Below, piece by piece: positions 1 to 7,771 of a stretch of DNA of 64,000 bases. Within the stretch, counting starts at the first letter, position 1, and every line of letters begins with the position of its first letter. This DNA comes from Vannielia litorea (GTDB taxonomy: Bacteria > Pseudomonadota > Alphaproteobacteria > Rhodobacterales > Rhodobacteraceae): the NCBI RefSeq assembly GCF_900142295.1, contig NZ_FSRL01000001.1:3534001-3598000 (forward strand), written 5' to 3'. Under the pieces are notes generated by a model, which saw only the letters and a program-made list of their open reading frames with translations, had not been told where the DNA came from and searched no databases. A program made the translations under genes and the position numbers.

Positions 1-933
1 TAGAGGGGGTTCCTCGGTGCGGCATCGGTCTGTCACCCTAGGACAGCGACCGGCGAAGGGGCAACCCGGCGGCGGGTCGAGCGGATCGGGCAGCTCGGCG
101 GCGGCACTCTCGGGCGCGGTGAGCGGGCGGCCGACCACCGGGGCGGAGCTGGCCAGCAGCCGGGTGTAGGGGTGGCGGGGGGCGCGGAACACGTCTTCGG
201 CGCGGCCGATCTCCACCACCGAACCGAAGTAGAGCACCATGATCCGATCCGACACCGCCTCGACCACGGCGAGATCGTGGCTGATGAAGAGGTAGGTGAG
301 GCCGAACTCCGCCTTGAGCCGCGCCATCAGGTTGAGCACCTGGGCCTGCACGGAGACGTCGAGCGCCGAGACCGGCTCGTCGAGAATGATGATCTCGGGC
401 GCGGCGGCCAGGGCGCGGGCGATGCCGATGCGCTGGGCCTGGCCGCCGGAGAACTCGTGCGGGTAGCGGTCGAGAAACTCTTGGCGCAGGTTCACGCTGG
501 CGAAGATCTCGGCGATCCGGGCCGCGCGCGCGGGCTTGTCCATGCCGTGCAGCAGCTTGAGCGGCGCTTCCATGATCTGGCGGATCGTCTTGCGCGGGTT
601 CAGAGAAGAAATCGGGTCCTGGAACATGTACTGGATCAGCCGCCCGAAGGCCGCCGGGTCGGCGTTGTCGAGCGCCTTGCCGGCGATCTCGATATGGCCG
701 GTCGTGGGCTCCAGCAGGCCCACCAGCATGCGGGCGAAGGTGGACTTGCCGCAGCCGCTCTCGCCGACGATGCCCAGCGTCTCGCCCTCGGGCACCTCGA
801 AGCTCACGGGCCGCACGGCCCGCACGCCGGGGCGGGCGCGAGAGAACAGGCCGCCGCCGACCGGGAAGGTCTTGGAGAGGTTCTCGACCCTGAGGGCGAG
901 TTTGGGGGCGGGGGCGCTATCGAGAGGGCTCAT
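1..933 (-). CDS. Peptide ABC transporter ATP-binding protein (DppF/OppF type), 3' end outside window
   Basis: One of two nucleotide-binding domains that power a peptide-type ABC importer at the cytoplasmic face of the inner membrane. The frame opens with ATG at 933 and is still open at base 1, so 311 residues are visible. It shows a Walker A (GESGCGKST), the ABC signature (FSGGQAQRIGIARALA), a Walker B (IIILDEPVSALD), a switch histidine (FISHDLAVV) and the start of the C-terminal oligopeptide-transporter tail (RHPYTRLL, then a CPFAGRC cysteine motif). The ATG overlaps the stop of the upstream fusion gene by 4 bases, so the two are probably translationally coupled. The usual family length is about 320-350 residues, so little is missing. 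Substrate cannot be read from the ATPase. Confidence 0.93.
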   Translation of the reverse strand, partial: MSPLDSAPAPKLALRVENLSKTFPVGGGLFSRARPGVRAVRPVSFEVPEGETLGIVGESGCGKSTFARMLVGLLEPTTGHIEIAGKALDNADPAAFGRLIQYMFQDPISSLNPRKTIRQIMEAPLKLLHGMDKPARAARIAEIFASVNLRQEFLDRYPHEFSGGQAQRIGIARALAAAPEIIILDEPVSALDVSVQAQVLNLMARLKAEFGLTYLFISHDLAVVEAVSDRIMVLYFGSVVEIGRAEDVFRAPRHPYTRLLASSAPVVGRPLTAPESAAAELPDPLDPPPGCPFAGRCPRVTDRCRTEEPPL

Positions 934-2807
934 GCCAGCTTCTCCTCGGGGTGGATGCAGCGGACGGCGCGGGGGGCGGGGCCCTCCAGCGGGATGTAGC
1001 CGACCTTGCACTCCGGCGCGGCCTTGTGGCAGCGGGGCGCGAAGTGGCAGCCCGGTGGCAGGTCATCGACCATCGGCGGAAGGCCCGGAATGGCGGCCAA
1101 CTCACGCCGCCCGCCGCCCAGCTCGGGCACGCAGGCGATGAGGCGCCGGGTGTAGGGGTGGGCGGGGGCGTCGAGCACGGCACGGGTCGGCCCTTCCTCG
1201 ACGATCCGGCCCGCATACATAACCGCCACCCGGTCGCAGAGCTGGGCCACCACGCCGAAGTCGTGGGTGATGAAGACGATCGCCAGCCCGCGCTCGCGGC
1301 GCAGGTCGCTCAGCAGCGACAGGATCTGGGCCTGCACGGTGACGTCGAGCGCCGTCGTCGGCTCGTCGGCGATGATGATGTCGGGCGCGTTGGCCAGTGC
1401 CATCGCGATGCCGACGCGCTGGCGCATGCCGCCCGACATCTCGTGCGGGTAATTGGAGAGCCGGGACTCGGGGTTGGGGATGCGGACCTGCGTCATCAGC
1501 TCCAGCGCGCGGGCGCGGGCCTGGGTGCGGCTGACCCGGCTGTCATGCACACGGATCGCCTCGGCCAGCTGGTCGCCTACGGTGTAGAGCGGGTGCAGGG
1601 TGCTGAGCGGATCCTGAAAGATGTAGGCGATGCGGTTGCCACGGGTGCGGCGGAGGGTTTCGTAGCCGGCGGAGAGCAGATCCTTGCCCTCCAGCCGCAC
1701 GGCGCCGCCAGTGATGACGCCCGGAGGCGAGGCGACGAGGCCGGTGACGGAGAGCGCCGTGACCGACTTGCCCGAGCCGCTCTCGCCGATGATACCGAGA
1801 CATTCGCCGGGTTTGACCGAAAGTGAGACCTTGCCGACCGCCTGATAGACCCGGTTGCCGACGTGGAACTGGGTTTCAAGCTCCTGGATATCGAGCAGGG
1901 GGGCCTCGGGCCGGGCGGCGGGGATGGCGCGGTTCTTGAACACGGTGGTGACAGGCAGCGGGCGGGAGAGCGCACCTGAGCGCAGGCGCGGATCGAGCGC
2001 GTCTCGCACGCCGTCGCCCAGCAGGTTCACCGACATGACGATGAGAAAGATCATCACGCCGGGGATGATCGAGGTGTGCGGATTGGTGGTGAAGGCTGCG
2101 CGGGCCTGGCCGAGCATGGAGCCGAGGTCACTGTCGGGCGGCTGGGAGCCGAGGCCGAGGAAGGAGAGGCCTGCGGTTTCGAGGATCATCCAGCCGACGG
2201 TTGTGGACATGGCGATGACGATGACCGGCAGCACGTTGGGCAGGATCTCGGACAGGATGATCCGGACATGACCCTTGCCGGAGAGCCGGGCGGCATCGAC
2301 GAACTCGCGGTGGGCGAGGCCCACGGTGATGCCGCGGATGTTGCGGGCGAAGAAGGGGATGTTGACGGCGGCCACGGCGATCAGCGCGTTGATCAGCCCG
2401 GTGCCAAGTGCTGCGACGATGGCCAGCGCCAGCAGGATGTAGGGAAAGGCCATCAGCATGTCTATCCCGCGCATCAGGATGTTGTCGGTCCGGCCACCGA
2501 AGTAGCCCGAGACGATGCCGATGGCGGAGCCGAAGAAGGCGGCGAGGAAGGCGGCGACGGCGCCGACGGCGAGCGAGGTGCGGGTGCCCCACATGAGGCG
2601 GGAGAGCTGGTCGCGGCCGAGGTGATCGGCGCCGAGCAGGTAGCCTTCGGTGAGGGGCCTGGCGAAGCGGTCGGCGGTGTTGGTGATGTTGGGGTCGGTC
2701 AGCGGGAGGATCGGGGTGAGGAGGGCGAGGACGACGATGAAAGCGAGCACGACGGCGCCCATGGCGGCGAGGCGGTTGCGGAAGAGGAGCTTGAGGAAGG
2801 CGGTCAT
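930..2807 (-). CDS. Fused peptide ABC transporter permease (DppC type) and ATP-binding protein (DppD type)
   Basis: A 625-residue protein joining two normally separate importer subunits. Residues ~1-285 are a DppC-like permease: an N-terminal membrane helix, further helices, and the end motif [13 protein letters not shown]. After a short Pro/Ala-rich linker, residues ~305-625 are a DppD-like ATPase with Walker A (GESGSGKSV), signature ([16 protein letters not shown]), Walker B ([12 protein letters not shown]) and the C-terminal HPYTRRL / CHFAPRC tail. The reading frame is continuous, with no internal stop or sign of frameshift, so the fusion looks genuine. With the adjacent ATPase and permease it completes the usual B, C, D, F subunit set. 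Similar fusions are known in alphaproteobacteria. It ends inside the start of the next ATPase gene. Confidence 0.93.
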   Translation of the reverse strand: MTAFLKLLFRNRLAAMGAVVLAFIVVLALLTPILPLTDPNITNTADRFARPLTEGYLLGADHLGRDQLSRLMWGTRTSLAVGAVAAFLAAFFGSAIGIVSGYFGGRTDNILMRGIDMLMAFPYILLALAIVAALGTGLINALIAVAAVNIPFFARNIRGITVGLAHREFVDAARLSGKGHVRIILSEILPNVLPVIVIAMSTTVGWMILETAGLSFLGLGSQPPDSDLGSMLGQARAAFTTNPHTSIIPGVMIFLIVMSVNLLGDGVRDALDPRLRSGALSRPLPVTTVFKNRAIPAARPEAPLLDIQELETQFHVGNRVYQAVGKVSLSVKPGECLGIIGESGSGKSVTALSVTGLVASPPGVITGGAVRLEGKDLLSAGYETLRRTRGNRIAYIFQDPLSTLHPLYTVGDQLAEAIRVHDSRVSRTQARARALELMTQVRIPNPESRLSNYPHEMSGGMRQRVGIAMALANAPDIIIADEPTTALDVTVQAQILSLLSDLRRERGLAIVFITHDFGVVAQLCDRVAVMYAGRIVEEGPTRAVLDAPAHPYTRRLIACVPELGGGRRELAAIPGLPPMVDDLPPGCHFAPRCHKAAPECKVGYIPLEGPAPRAVRCIHPEEKLA

Positions 2808-2866
2808 GCGGGGGCTCCTGTGGGGACGGTCGAGTTGGTCGCTTGGCCCGGAATCAAGCCGAAGGC

Positions 2867-3007
2867 GCCGGGCCAGCGCCGTCCCGCCCCCCGGGGCGGC
2901 GCTTCGGTGAGGTTGGGGCTGACCTCGCAGGTCGAGCTACCACGGCACCATAAAGTGCCACGCACAGCCGTTGCGGGCGCCACCCCGCGGGACGGCGCTG
3001 GCCCGGC
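2867..3007. repeat. Long imperfect inverted-repeat element between permease genes
   Basis: The arms 2867-2887 and 2987-3007 are perfect 21-base reverse complements. After a 5-base bulge (2888-2892), pairing resumes between 2893-2902 and 2977-2986 (9 of 10). The enclosed ~74 bases contain a smaller hairpin (2944-2948 with 2955-2959). The whole unit fills most of the gap between the two permease genes and has no credible gene. It could be a MITE- or REP-like mobile element, or an mRNA structure that tunes expression within the operon. No second copy was noticed in this window. Confidence 0.7.
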
Positions 3008-3021
3008 TTCCGTTGCGCGGC

Positions 3022-3969
3022 TCATGTCTTGATCCTCGGGTCGAGCAGGGCCTGGGCCACGTCGACCACGATGTTGAAGAGCACGTAGCAGGCGGCGACC
3101 ACCACGACGCCGCCCTGCACCAGCAACACGTCGCGCTGGGAGATGGCGTTGACCAGCATCTGCCCGATGCCGGGCCAGTCGAAGACCATCTCGATATAGA
3201 CCGCGCCCGACACCACGAAGCCGGCCTGGATGCCGAGCACCGGGATGATCGAGACCATTGCGGCCTTCAGGGCGTGGCCCATGATGACCCGCCGCTCGCC
3301 GACCCCCTTGGCACGGGCGGTGCGGATGTAATCCTGCCGGAGCACCTCGAGCATGGCGGAGCGGGAGAGGCGGGCGATGACGCCGGTGGCGACCACGGCC
3401 AGGGCGGAGGCGGGCAGGACGAGGTGGTTGAGCAGGTCCACCGGGCCGCCGCCGCCGTAGATGAGATACATCCCCGAGACCGGGAACATCCGCAGCTTCA
3501 GGGCGAAGAGGATGATGAGGATCATGCCCAGGAAGAAGGAGGGGATGGAGATGCCGATCAGGACGGTGAAGGTGATGACCTTGTCGGCGAGGCCATACTG
3601 CCGGGCGGCGGAGACCACCCCCGCGAGGATGCCCAGCACGGAGCAGAGCACGAAGGCGACGCCGGCGAGGATGAGGGTATTGCCGAAGCGGCCCATCACC
3701 TCGTCGATCACCGGCTTGTTCTGCGAGTAGCTGCGGCCGAAATCCCCGGTCAGCATGTTGCCGAGCCAGATGAAATAGCGCTGCACCAAGGGTTTATCGA
3801 GGCCGAGGTCGGCGTTGAGCTTGGCGACGTTCTCAGGCGTGGCGTAGGCGCCGAGGATGGCGAGGGCCGGATCGCCGGGGATCATCGCCATGATGAAGAA
3901 GACGAGGACGGAGACGCCGATCAGCACCGGGATGGCGGCGACGAGGCGCTTGAGGATGTAACTGCCCAT
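3022..3969 (-). CDS. Peptide ABC transporter permease (DppB type)
   Basis: Inner-membrane permease of 315 residues, the usual DppB length. It starts with the family N-terminus (MGSYILKRLVAAIPVLIGVS), continues with a periplasmic segment, and has the EAA-loop region (RQDYIRTARAKGVGERRV) that contacts the ATPase, followed by the C-terminal DWPGIGQMLVNAI and LLDPRIK motifs. It pairs with the fused permease-ATPase downstream to form the transmembrane pore. It lies between the binding-protein gene and the fusion gene on the same strand. A strong hairpin separates it from the binding-protein gene, and an inverted-repeat element separates it from the fusion gene. Confidence 0.95.
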   Translation of the reverse strand: MGSYILKRLVAAIPVLIGVSVLVFFIMAMIPGDPALAILGAYATPENVAKLNADLGLDKPLVQRYFIWLGNMLTGDFGRSYSQNKPVIDEVMGRFGNTLILAGVAFVLCSVLGILAGVVSAARQYGLADKVITFTVLIGISIPSFFLGMILIILFALKLRMFPVSGMYLIYGGGGPVDLLNHLVLPASALAVVATGVIARLSRSAMLEVLRQDYIRTARAKGVGERRVIMGHALKAAMVSIIPVLGIQAGFVVSGAVYIEMVFDWPGIGQMLVNAISQRDVLLVQGGVVVVAACYVLFNIVVDVAQALLDPRIKT

Positions 3970-3991
3970 CGGGTGTCTCCTGTGGGGGGCT

Positions 3992-4022
3992 GCGGCGGGC
4001 GCGGGGAGGGTGCGCCCGCCGC
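3992..4022 (-). other. GC-rich intercistronic hairpin after the binding-protein gene
   Basis: The bases 3992-4002 (gcggcgggcgc) are perfectly complementary to 4012-4022 around a 9-base loop. There is no T-run, so this is not a classic terminator. Its place just after a binding-protein gene and before the permease gene is where importer operons often carry a structure that protects upstream mRNA and gives excess binding protein. The role is inferred. Confidence 0.5.
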
Positions 4023-4103
4023 GGGGGGCGGCTCATCCGTCTTTCGAGACGTCTTCGCCGGGGCGAAGAGGCGGCCGGAGGTCGGCGAGCCGCCGCCTTG
4101 CGC

Positions 4104-5672
4104 TCAGTTCTTCACCACCTTTTCGAGCTGGAGCAGGAAGGAGGGTTCGAGGGCGAAGTTCTCAACGCGGTCGCTGGTCACCGCGTTCTGCTTCCAGTTG
4201 GCGATGAAGGCCCAGGGTGCGTCGTCCTGCACGATCTCCTGCATCTGCTTGTACAGCTCGGCGCGCTTGCCCTGGTCGACGGTGGTGCGGGCCTCTTCGA
4301 GCAGCGCATCCACCTCGGGGTTGGAGTAGTAGCCCGAGTTGAAGCCGCCCTTGTCGGGCCAGGCATCGGTGCGCAGGGCGAGGTAGGGCAGGGTGTCGGG
4401 GTCGTTGGTCATCCAGGCCATCTCGGCCATGTCGGCCTTGCCCTCGAGCCCCGGGTTCACGTTGCCGAGGAAGGTGTTCCACTCGTAGGTCTCGATCTTC
4501 ACGTCGAGGCCCACGGCGGCGAGGTCGGCCTGGATGGCGGTGCCCATGGCCACCGGGTCGAGCATGCCCGAGCCGCCCTCGGTGACGTAGAAGGTGAGCG
4601 AGGCGCCCTCGGCCCCGGCCTCGGCCAGCAGCGCCTTGGCCTTTTCAGGGTCGTAGGGGTAGGGCGAGAGCGCATCGTTGTAGGCCCAGGCGAAGGCCGG
4701 CGGCGTGGGCCCGGCGGCGACATCTGCGGTGCCTTCGAGCACGTCGTTGACGATGGCTTCCTTGTTGATCGCGTAGTTCACGGCCTGGCGGACCTTCTTG
4801 TCGGCCATCGGGCCTTCCTTGGCGTTCAGGATCAGGAACCACAGGTGCGGACCGGCCTGCTCGACCACGTTGAAGCCCTCGCCCTGGAACTGCGAGAGCG
4901 CGGTGGGGGGCACCTCGACCATCATGTCGATGCCGCCCGCGATCATCTCGGCGACGCGGGTGTTGGCATCTTCGATCGGTCGGAAGACCACGGCCTGCGC
5001 GCCTGCGGGCTCGCCCCAGTAGCCCTCGTAGCGGTCGATCACCACGGCCTCGTTGGCGCGCCACTCGACGAACTTGAAGGGGCCGGTGCCGACGGGCGCG
5101 CGGCCGAAGTCGGCGCCGCCAGCCTCGACGGCGGCGGGCGAGACCATGAGGCCGGTGGGATAGGCGAGGTTCGACAGGAAGGGCGCGTAGGGCGCGGAGA
5201 GCTTGAACGTGACCGTGAGATCATCGACGGCGGTGGTTTCCTCGACGGAGGAGAAGAAGAAGGCCAGCGGGAAGGGGCCGGTGTTGTGGAAGGGGTGATC
5301 TTCCTTCAGCATCCGGTCGAAGTTGAACTTGACCGCCTCGGCGTTGAACGGCGTGCCATCGTGGAAGGTGACGCCGGAGCGCAGCTTGAAGGTATATTCG
5401 GTGCCGTCCTCGGAAACCTCCCAGCTTTCGGCCAGGCCGGGCGCCACTTCGAGCGTGCCGGGCTTGTAGCGGGTGAGGCCCTCGTAGAGGTTCACCAGGA
5501 TGCGGAAGTCGTTCACTGCGGTCACGGCGGCGGGGTCGAGCGACTTGGGTTCGGCCACCTGGCCGACGATCAGCACGCCTTCGGGGGTTTGCGCCTGCGC
5601 CGCCATCGGCGCCAGCGCGAGTGCGGCGCCGGCAGCGATCACGGCGCGGCGTGTCCAGTTGAAGAGGGTCAT
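4104..5672 (-). CDS. Peptide-type ABC transporter periplasmic substrate-binding protein (SBP_bac_5)
   Basis: A 522-residue extracytoplasmic solute receptor. The N-terminus has a signal peptide with a twin arginine (NWTRRAVIAAGAALALAP) and a likely AQA cleavage site near residue 28, compatible with Tat or Sec export. Family hallmarks follow: EPKSLDPAAVTAVND near the mature N-terminus, then LYEGLTRYKPGTLEVAPGLA and TFKLRSGVTFHDGTPFNAEAV. It is the first gene of the importer operon and divergent from a DUF1028/amidase pair, so the ligand may be a small peptide, an N-carbamoyl amino acid or a related amide. That ligand is inferred from context; the family also binds glutathione, nickel chelates and opines. 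Confidence 0.93.
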   Translation of the reverse strand: MTLFNWTRRAVIAAGAALALAPMAAQAQTPEGVLIVGQVAEPKSLDPAAVTAVNDFRILVNLYEGLTRYKPGTLEVAPGLAESWEVSEDGTEYTFKLRSGVTFHDGTPFNAEAVKFNFDRMLKEDHPFHNTGPFPLAFFFSSVEETTAVDDLTVTFKLSAPYAPFLSNLAYPTGLMVSPAAVEAGGADFGRAPVGTGPFKFVEWRANEAVVIDRYEGYWGEPAGAQAVVFRPIEDANTRVAEMIAGGIDMMVEVPPTALSQFQGEGFNVVEQAGPHLWFLILNAKEGPMADKKVRQAVNYAINKEAIVNDVLEGTADVAAGPTPPAFAWAYNDALSPYPYDPEKAKALLAEAGAEGASLTFYVTEGGSGMLDPVAMGTAIQADLAAVGLDVKIETYEWNTFLGNVNPGLEGKADMAEMAWMTNDPDTLPYLALRTDAWPDKGGFNSGYYSNPEVDALLEEARTTVDQGKRAELYKQMQEIVQDDAPWAFIANWKQNAVTSDRVENFALEPSFLLQLEKVVKN

Positions 5673-5743
5673 TGGAGCATCTCCCTGTGGTTTTTATCGC
5701 GGCGATTCCCTTGCGGGGGCCGGGTGTTCATGGAAGAAATTAA

Positions 5744-5783
5744 TCATGATAAATTTGACCGGTCAATTTTTCATGATAAATTT
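5744..5783. promoter_or_regulatory. Candidate operator between the importer and amidase units
   Basis: In the AT-rich divergent intergenic region there is a perfect 12-base palindrome (ttgaccggtcaa, 5755-5766). It is flanked by two identical 13-base direct repeats (tcatgataaattt, 5744-5756 and 5771-5783). This is a likely regulator-binding region controlling both the importer and the DUF1028/amidase genes. The short palindrome suits a GntR-type dimer, but no such regulator is encoded in the window, so the protein is unknown. Confidence 0.6.
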
Positions 5784-5807
5784 CTGTCCAAGGAGCTTTT
5801 GAGCCGA

Positions 5808-6473
5808 ATGACCTTCTCGATTCTTGTGCAGGATGCCCAGACAAACGCCATTGCCGGTGCGGCGGCGACCGGAAGCCTGTGCGTCGGCGGCTGGGTCCTG
5901 CGCGGGCGGTGGGGGGCCGGGATGAGTGCCAGCCAGGGCGCGGCGCCCTCGACCATGTGGGGCGAAGCAGTGCTTGACGAGATGGGTGGCGGGGCCGGGG
6001 CCAGGGCGGCGGTTGATGCCGTTACGGCCGCCGATCCGGGGCGCGCGTGGCGGCAACTCGCGGCGCTCGACATGGGCGGCGGCGGGGCCTTCTTTACCGG
6101 CGACAGGAACACGCCGCTGACGGCGGGGCACGTGTTTGCGGGCGGCGTGGCCACCGGCAACATGCTGGGCAGCACCTCGGTGCCGGAGGCGCTGGCGCAG
6201 GGCTTCGCGCAAGCGCGGGGCAGCCTGCCGGAGCGGCTGGTTGCGGCGCTCAGGGCGGCCGAGGCGGAGGGGAGCGACACGCGGGGGCTGATGTCGGCCG
6301 CGCTGCTGGTGCTGCGGCCCGACGCGGCGCCGCTGACCCTGCGGGTAGACTACGCAGAGGCACCGCTGGACGCGCTGGCCGCGCTGGTGAAACGCGCGAC
6401 CGGCGGAGACTATGCCGACTGGGCCGCCAGGGTGCCGAGCCTCGCCGAACCCTATCGCGGGCTGGAAGAGTGA
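5808..6473 (+). CDS. DUF1028 family protein
   Basis: A 221-residue protein recognised as DUF1028 by its start (MTFSILVQDAQTNAIAGAAATGSLCVGGWV) and by the internal AGHVFAGGVATGNML and AALRAAEAEGSDTRGLMSAALLVL segments. The family has an Ntn-hydrolase-like fold and often accompanies peptide transporters and amidohydrolases; its reaction is not firmly established. There is no signal peptide, so it is cytoplasmic. The start at 5808 was chosen because similarity begins there and an AGGAG sequence (5791-5795) lies at workable distance. Its stop overlaps the GTG start of the amidase gene, so the two are coupled. Confidence 0.88.
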   Translation: MTFSILVQDAQTNAIAGAAATGSLCVGGWVLRGRWGAGMSASQGAAPSTMWGEAVLDEMGGGAGARAAVDAVTAADPGRAWRQLAALDMGGGGAFFTGDRNTPLTAGHVFAGGVATGNMLGSTSVPEALAQGFAQARGSLPERLVAALRAAEAEGSDTRGLMSAALLVLRPDAAPLTLRVDYAEAPLDALAALVKRATGGDYADWAARVPSLAEPYRGLEE

Positions 6474-7690
6474 CGGATTGGGGCGCGGAAGCGGCGCGGC
6501 ACCTGGCGGCGCTGGCCGGGTTCTCCGCGCCGGGGCCGGGCGTTACCCGGCTGCCCTACGGGCCGGAGCACCGCGCGGCGGTGCGTTATCTCACGCAGAT
6601 GATGGAGGAGGCCGGGCTTGCCGTTGGCCTGGACGCGGCGGCCACGCTGGTGGGCCGGACCGAGGGCGGGGGCGCCGGCACCTTCTACATGGGGAGCCAT
6701 CAGGACTCGGTGCCCCAAGGCGGGGCCTTCGACGGGATCGCGGGCGTGGTGCTGCCGGTGCTGGCACTGCGCAAGCTGGCCGAGGAGGGCGTGGTGCTGC
6801 CCTACGCGGTGGAGGTGCTGGGCTTTGCCGACGAGGAGGGGGTGCGGTTTCCGACCGCCCTGCTGGGCAGCCGGGCGGTGGCGGGCACGGTCGACATGGC
6901 GGTGCTCGAGATGGCGGACCGCGAGGGCGTGAGCCTGCGTGCCGCGCTGGAGGGCTTTGGCTGCGATCCCGAGGCGATCCCGGCGCTCGCGCGGGACCGG
7001 ACGCAGGCGCTGGGCTACCTCGAGGCGCATATCGAGCAGGGGCCGGTTCTGGAAGCCGGGGGCGAGGCGCTGGGCGTGGTGACGGGCATCTGCGGAATCG
7101 AGCGCCACGCGCTGCGGTTCACCGGGGAGACAGGCCATGCCGGCACGGTGCCGATGGAGGCGCGGAAGGATGCGCTGGTGGCGGCGGCGCGGGTGATTGC
7201 CGAGGTCGACCGGCTGGCGCGGGCCACGCCGGGGCTGCGCGCCACGGTGGGGCAGGTCGACGTGCGGCCCGGCGCGGTGAACGCGGTGCCGGGCGAGGTG
7301 CGGATGCCGGTGGAACTGCGCAGCGAGGACGACTCGGCACGCGAGGCGGCGGGGCTGGCGATTCAGGCCATTGCCGGACGGGTCGCGGCCGAGCGGGGGC
7401 TTGGGGTGGAGGCGCGGCGGACCTATGCCCAGCCGGCCGCTCCCTGCGACCCGAAGCTGCGCAGGGTGCTGGCGAAGGCGGTGCAGGATGGCGGCGGAAC
7501 GGGCCGGGAGCTGACCTCGGGCGCGACCCATGATGCCAGTGCAATTGCAGACCTTTGCCCGATTTCCATGCTCTTCATCCGGTGCCGGGGCGGGGTCAGC
7601 CACCGGCCCGACGAACATGCCGAGCCCGACGACCTCGGTGCCGCCGTCAGGGCGATTTCAGGCGCGTTGAGAGGCTTGGGTGACGCCTAA
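6470..7690 (+). CDS. Zn-dependent hydantoinase/carbamoylase-family amidase (M20)
   Basis: A 406-residue amidohydrolase of the N-carbamoyl-L-amino acid hydrolase / allantoate amidohydrolase / beta-ureidopropionase group. Metal ligands lie in GSHQDSVPQGGAFDG (His77, Asp88) and in the ADEEG motif (Glu122/Glu123). Further hallmarks are AHIEQGPVLE, the dimerisation-domain segment GETGHAGTVPMEARKDA, and the C-terminal SGATHDASAIA and GVSHRPDEH. It begins with GTG inside the DUF1028 stop. It would hydrolyse a carbamoyl or ureido amide in the cytoplasm. The exact substrate cannot be told from sequence; the divergent peptide importer suggests an imported amino-acid derivative. Confidence 0.92.
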   Translation: MTDWGAEAARHLAALAGFSAPGPGVTRLPYGPEHRAAVRYLTQMMEEAGLAVGLDAAATLVGRTEGGGAGTFYMGSHQDSVPQGGAFDGIAGVVLPVLALRKLAEEGVVLPYAVEVLGFADEEGVRFPTALLGSRAVAGTVDMAVLEMADREGVSLRAALEGFGCDPEAIPALARDRTQALGYLEAHIEQGPVLEAGGEALGVVTGICGIERHALRFTGETGHAGTVPMEARKDALVAAARVIAEVDRLARATPGLRATVGQVDVRPGAVNAVPGEVRMPVELRSEDDSAREAAGLAIQAIAGRVAAERGLGVEARRTYAQPAAPCDPKLRRVLAKAVQDGGGTGRELTSGATHDASAIADLCPISMLFIRCRGGVSHRPDEHAEPDDLGAAVRAISGALRGLGDA

Positions 7691-7736
7691 AAAACGGGCA
7701 ATCGCGGGGAGATAAAGCGTTTTGTGTCATTTCGCT

Positions 7737-7765
7737 TTGTATTGGCATCGGGGTCGTGGATAATT
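7737..7765 (+). promoter_or_regulatory. Possible sigma-70 type promoter for the ATP-grasp/Anbu cluster
   Basis: A -35-like ttgtat (7737-7742) and a -10-like ataatt (7760-7765) are separated by 17 bases. A start about 7 bases downstream would fall on the ATG at 7772, giving a nearly leaderless mRNA, which fits the lack of a Shine-Dalgarno sequence there. A 6-base inverted repeat (7714-7719 with 7733-7738) precedes it. Weak prediction. Confidence 0.3.
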
Positions 7766-7771
7766 GCTGTA

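Noticed and set aside
2804..3025. A 73-codon minus-strand frame in the gap between permease genes
   Set aside because: It lies across the inverted-repeat element, has no family features, and its composition follows the palindromic DNA.
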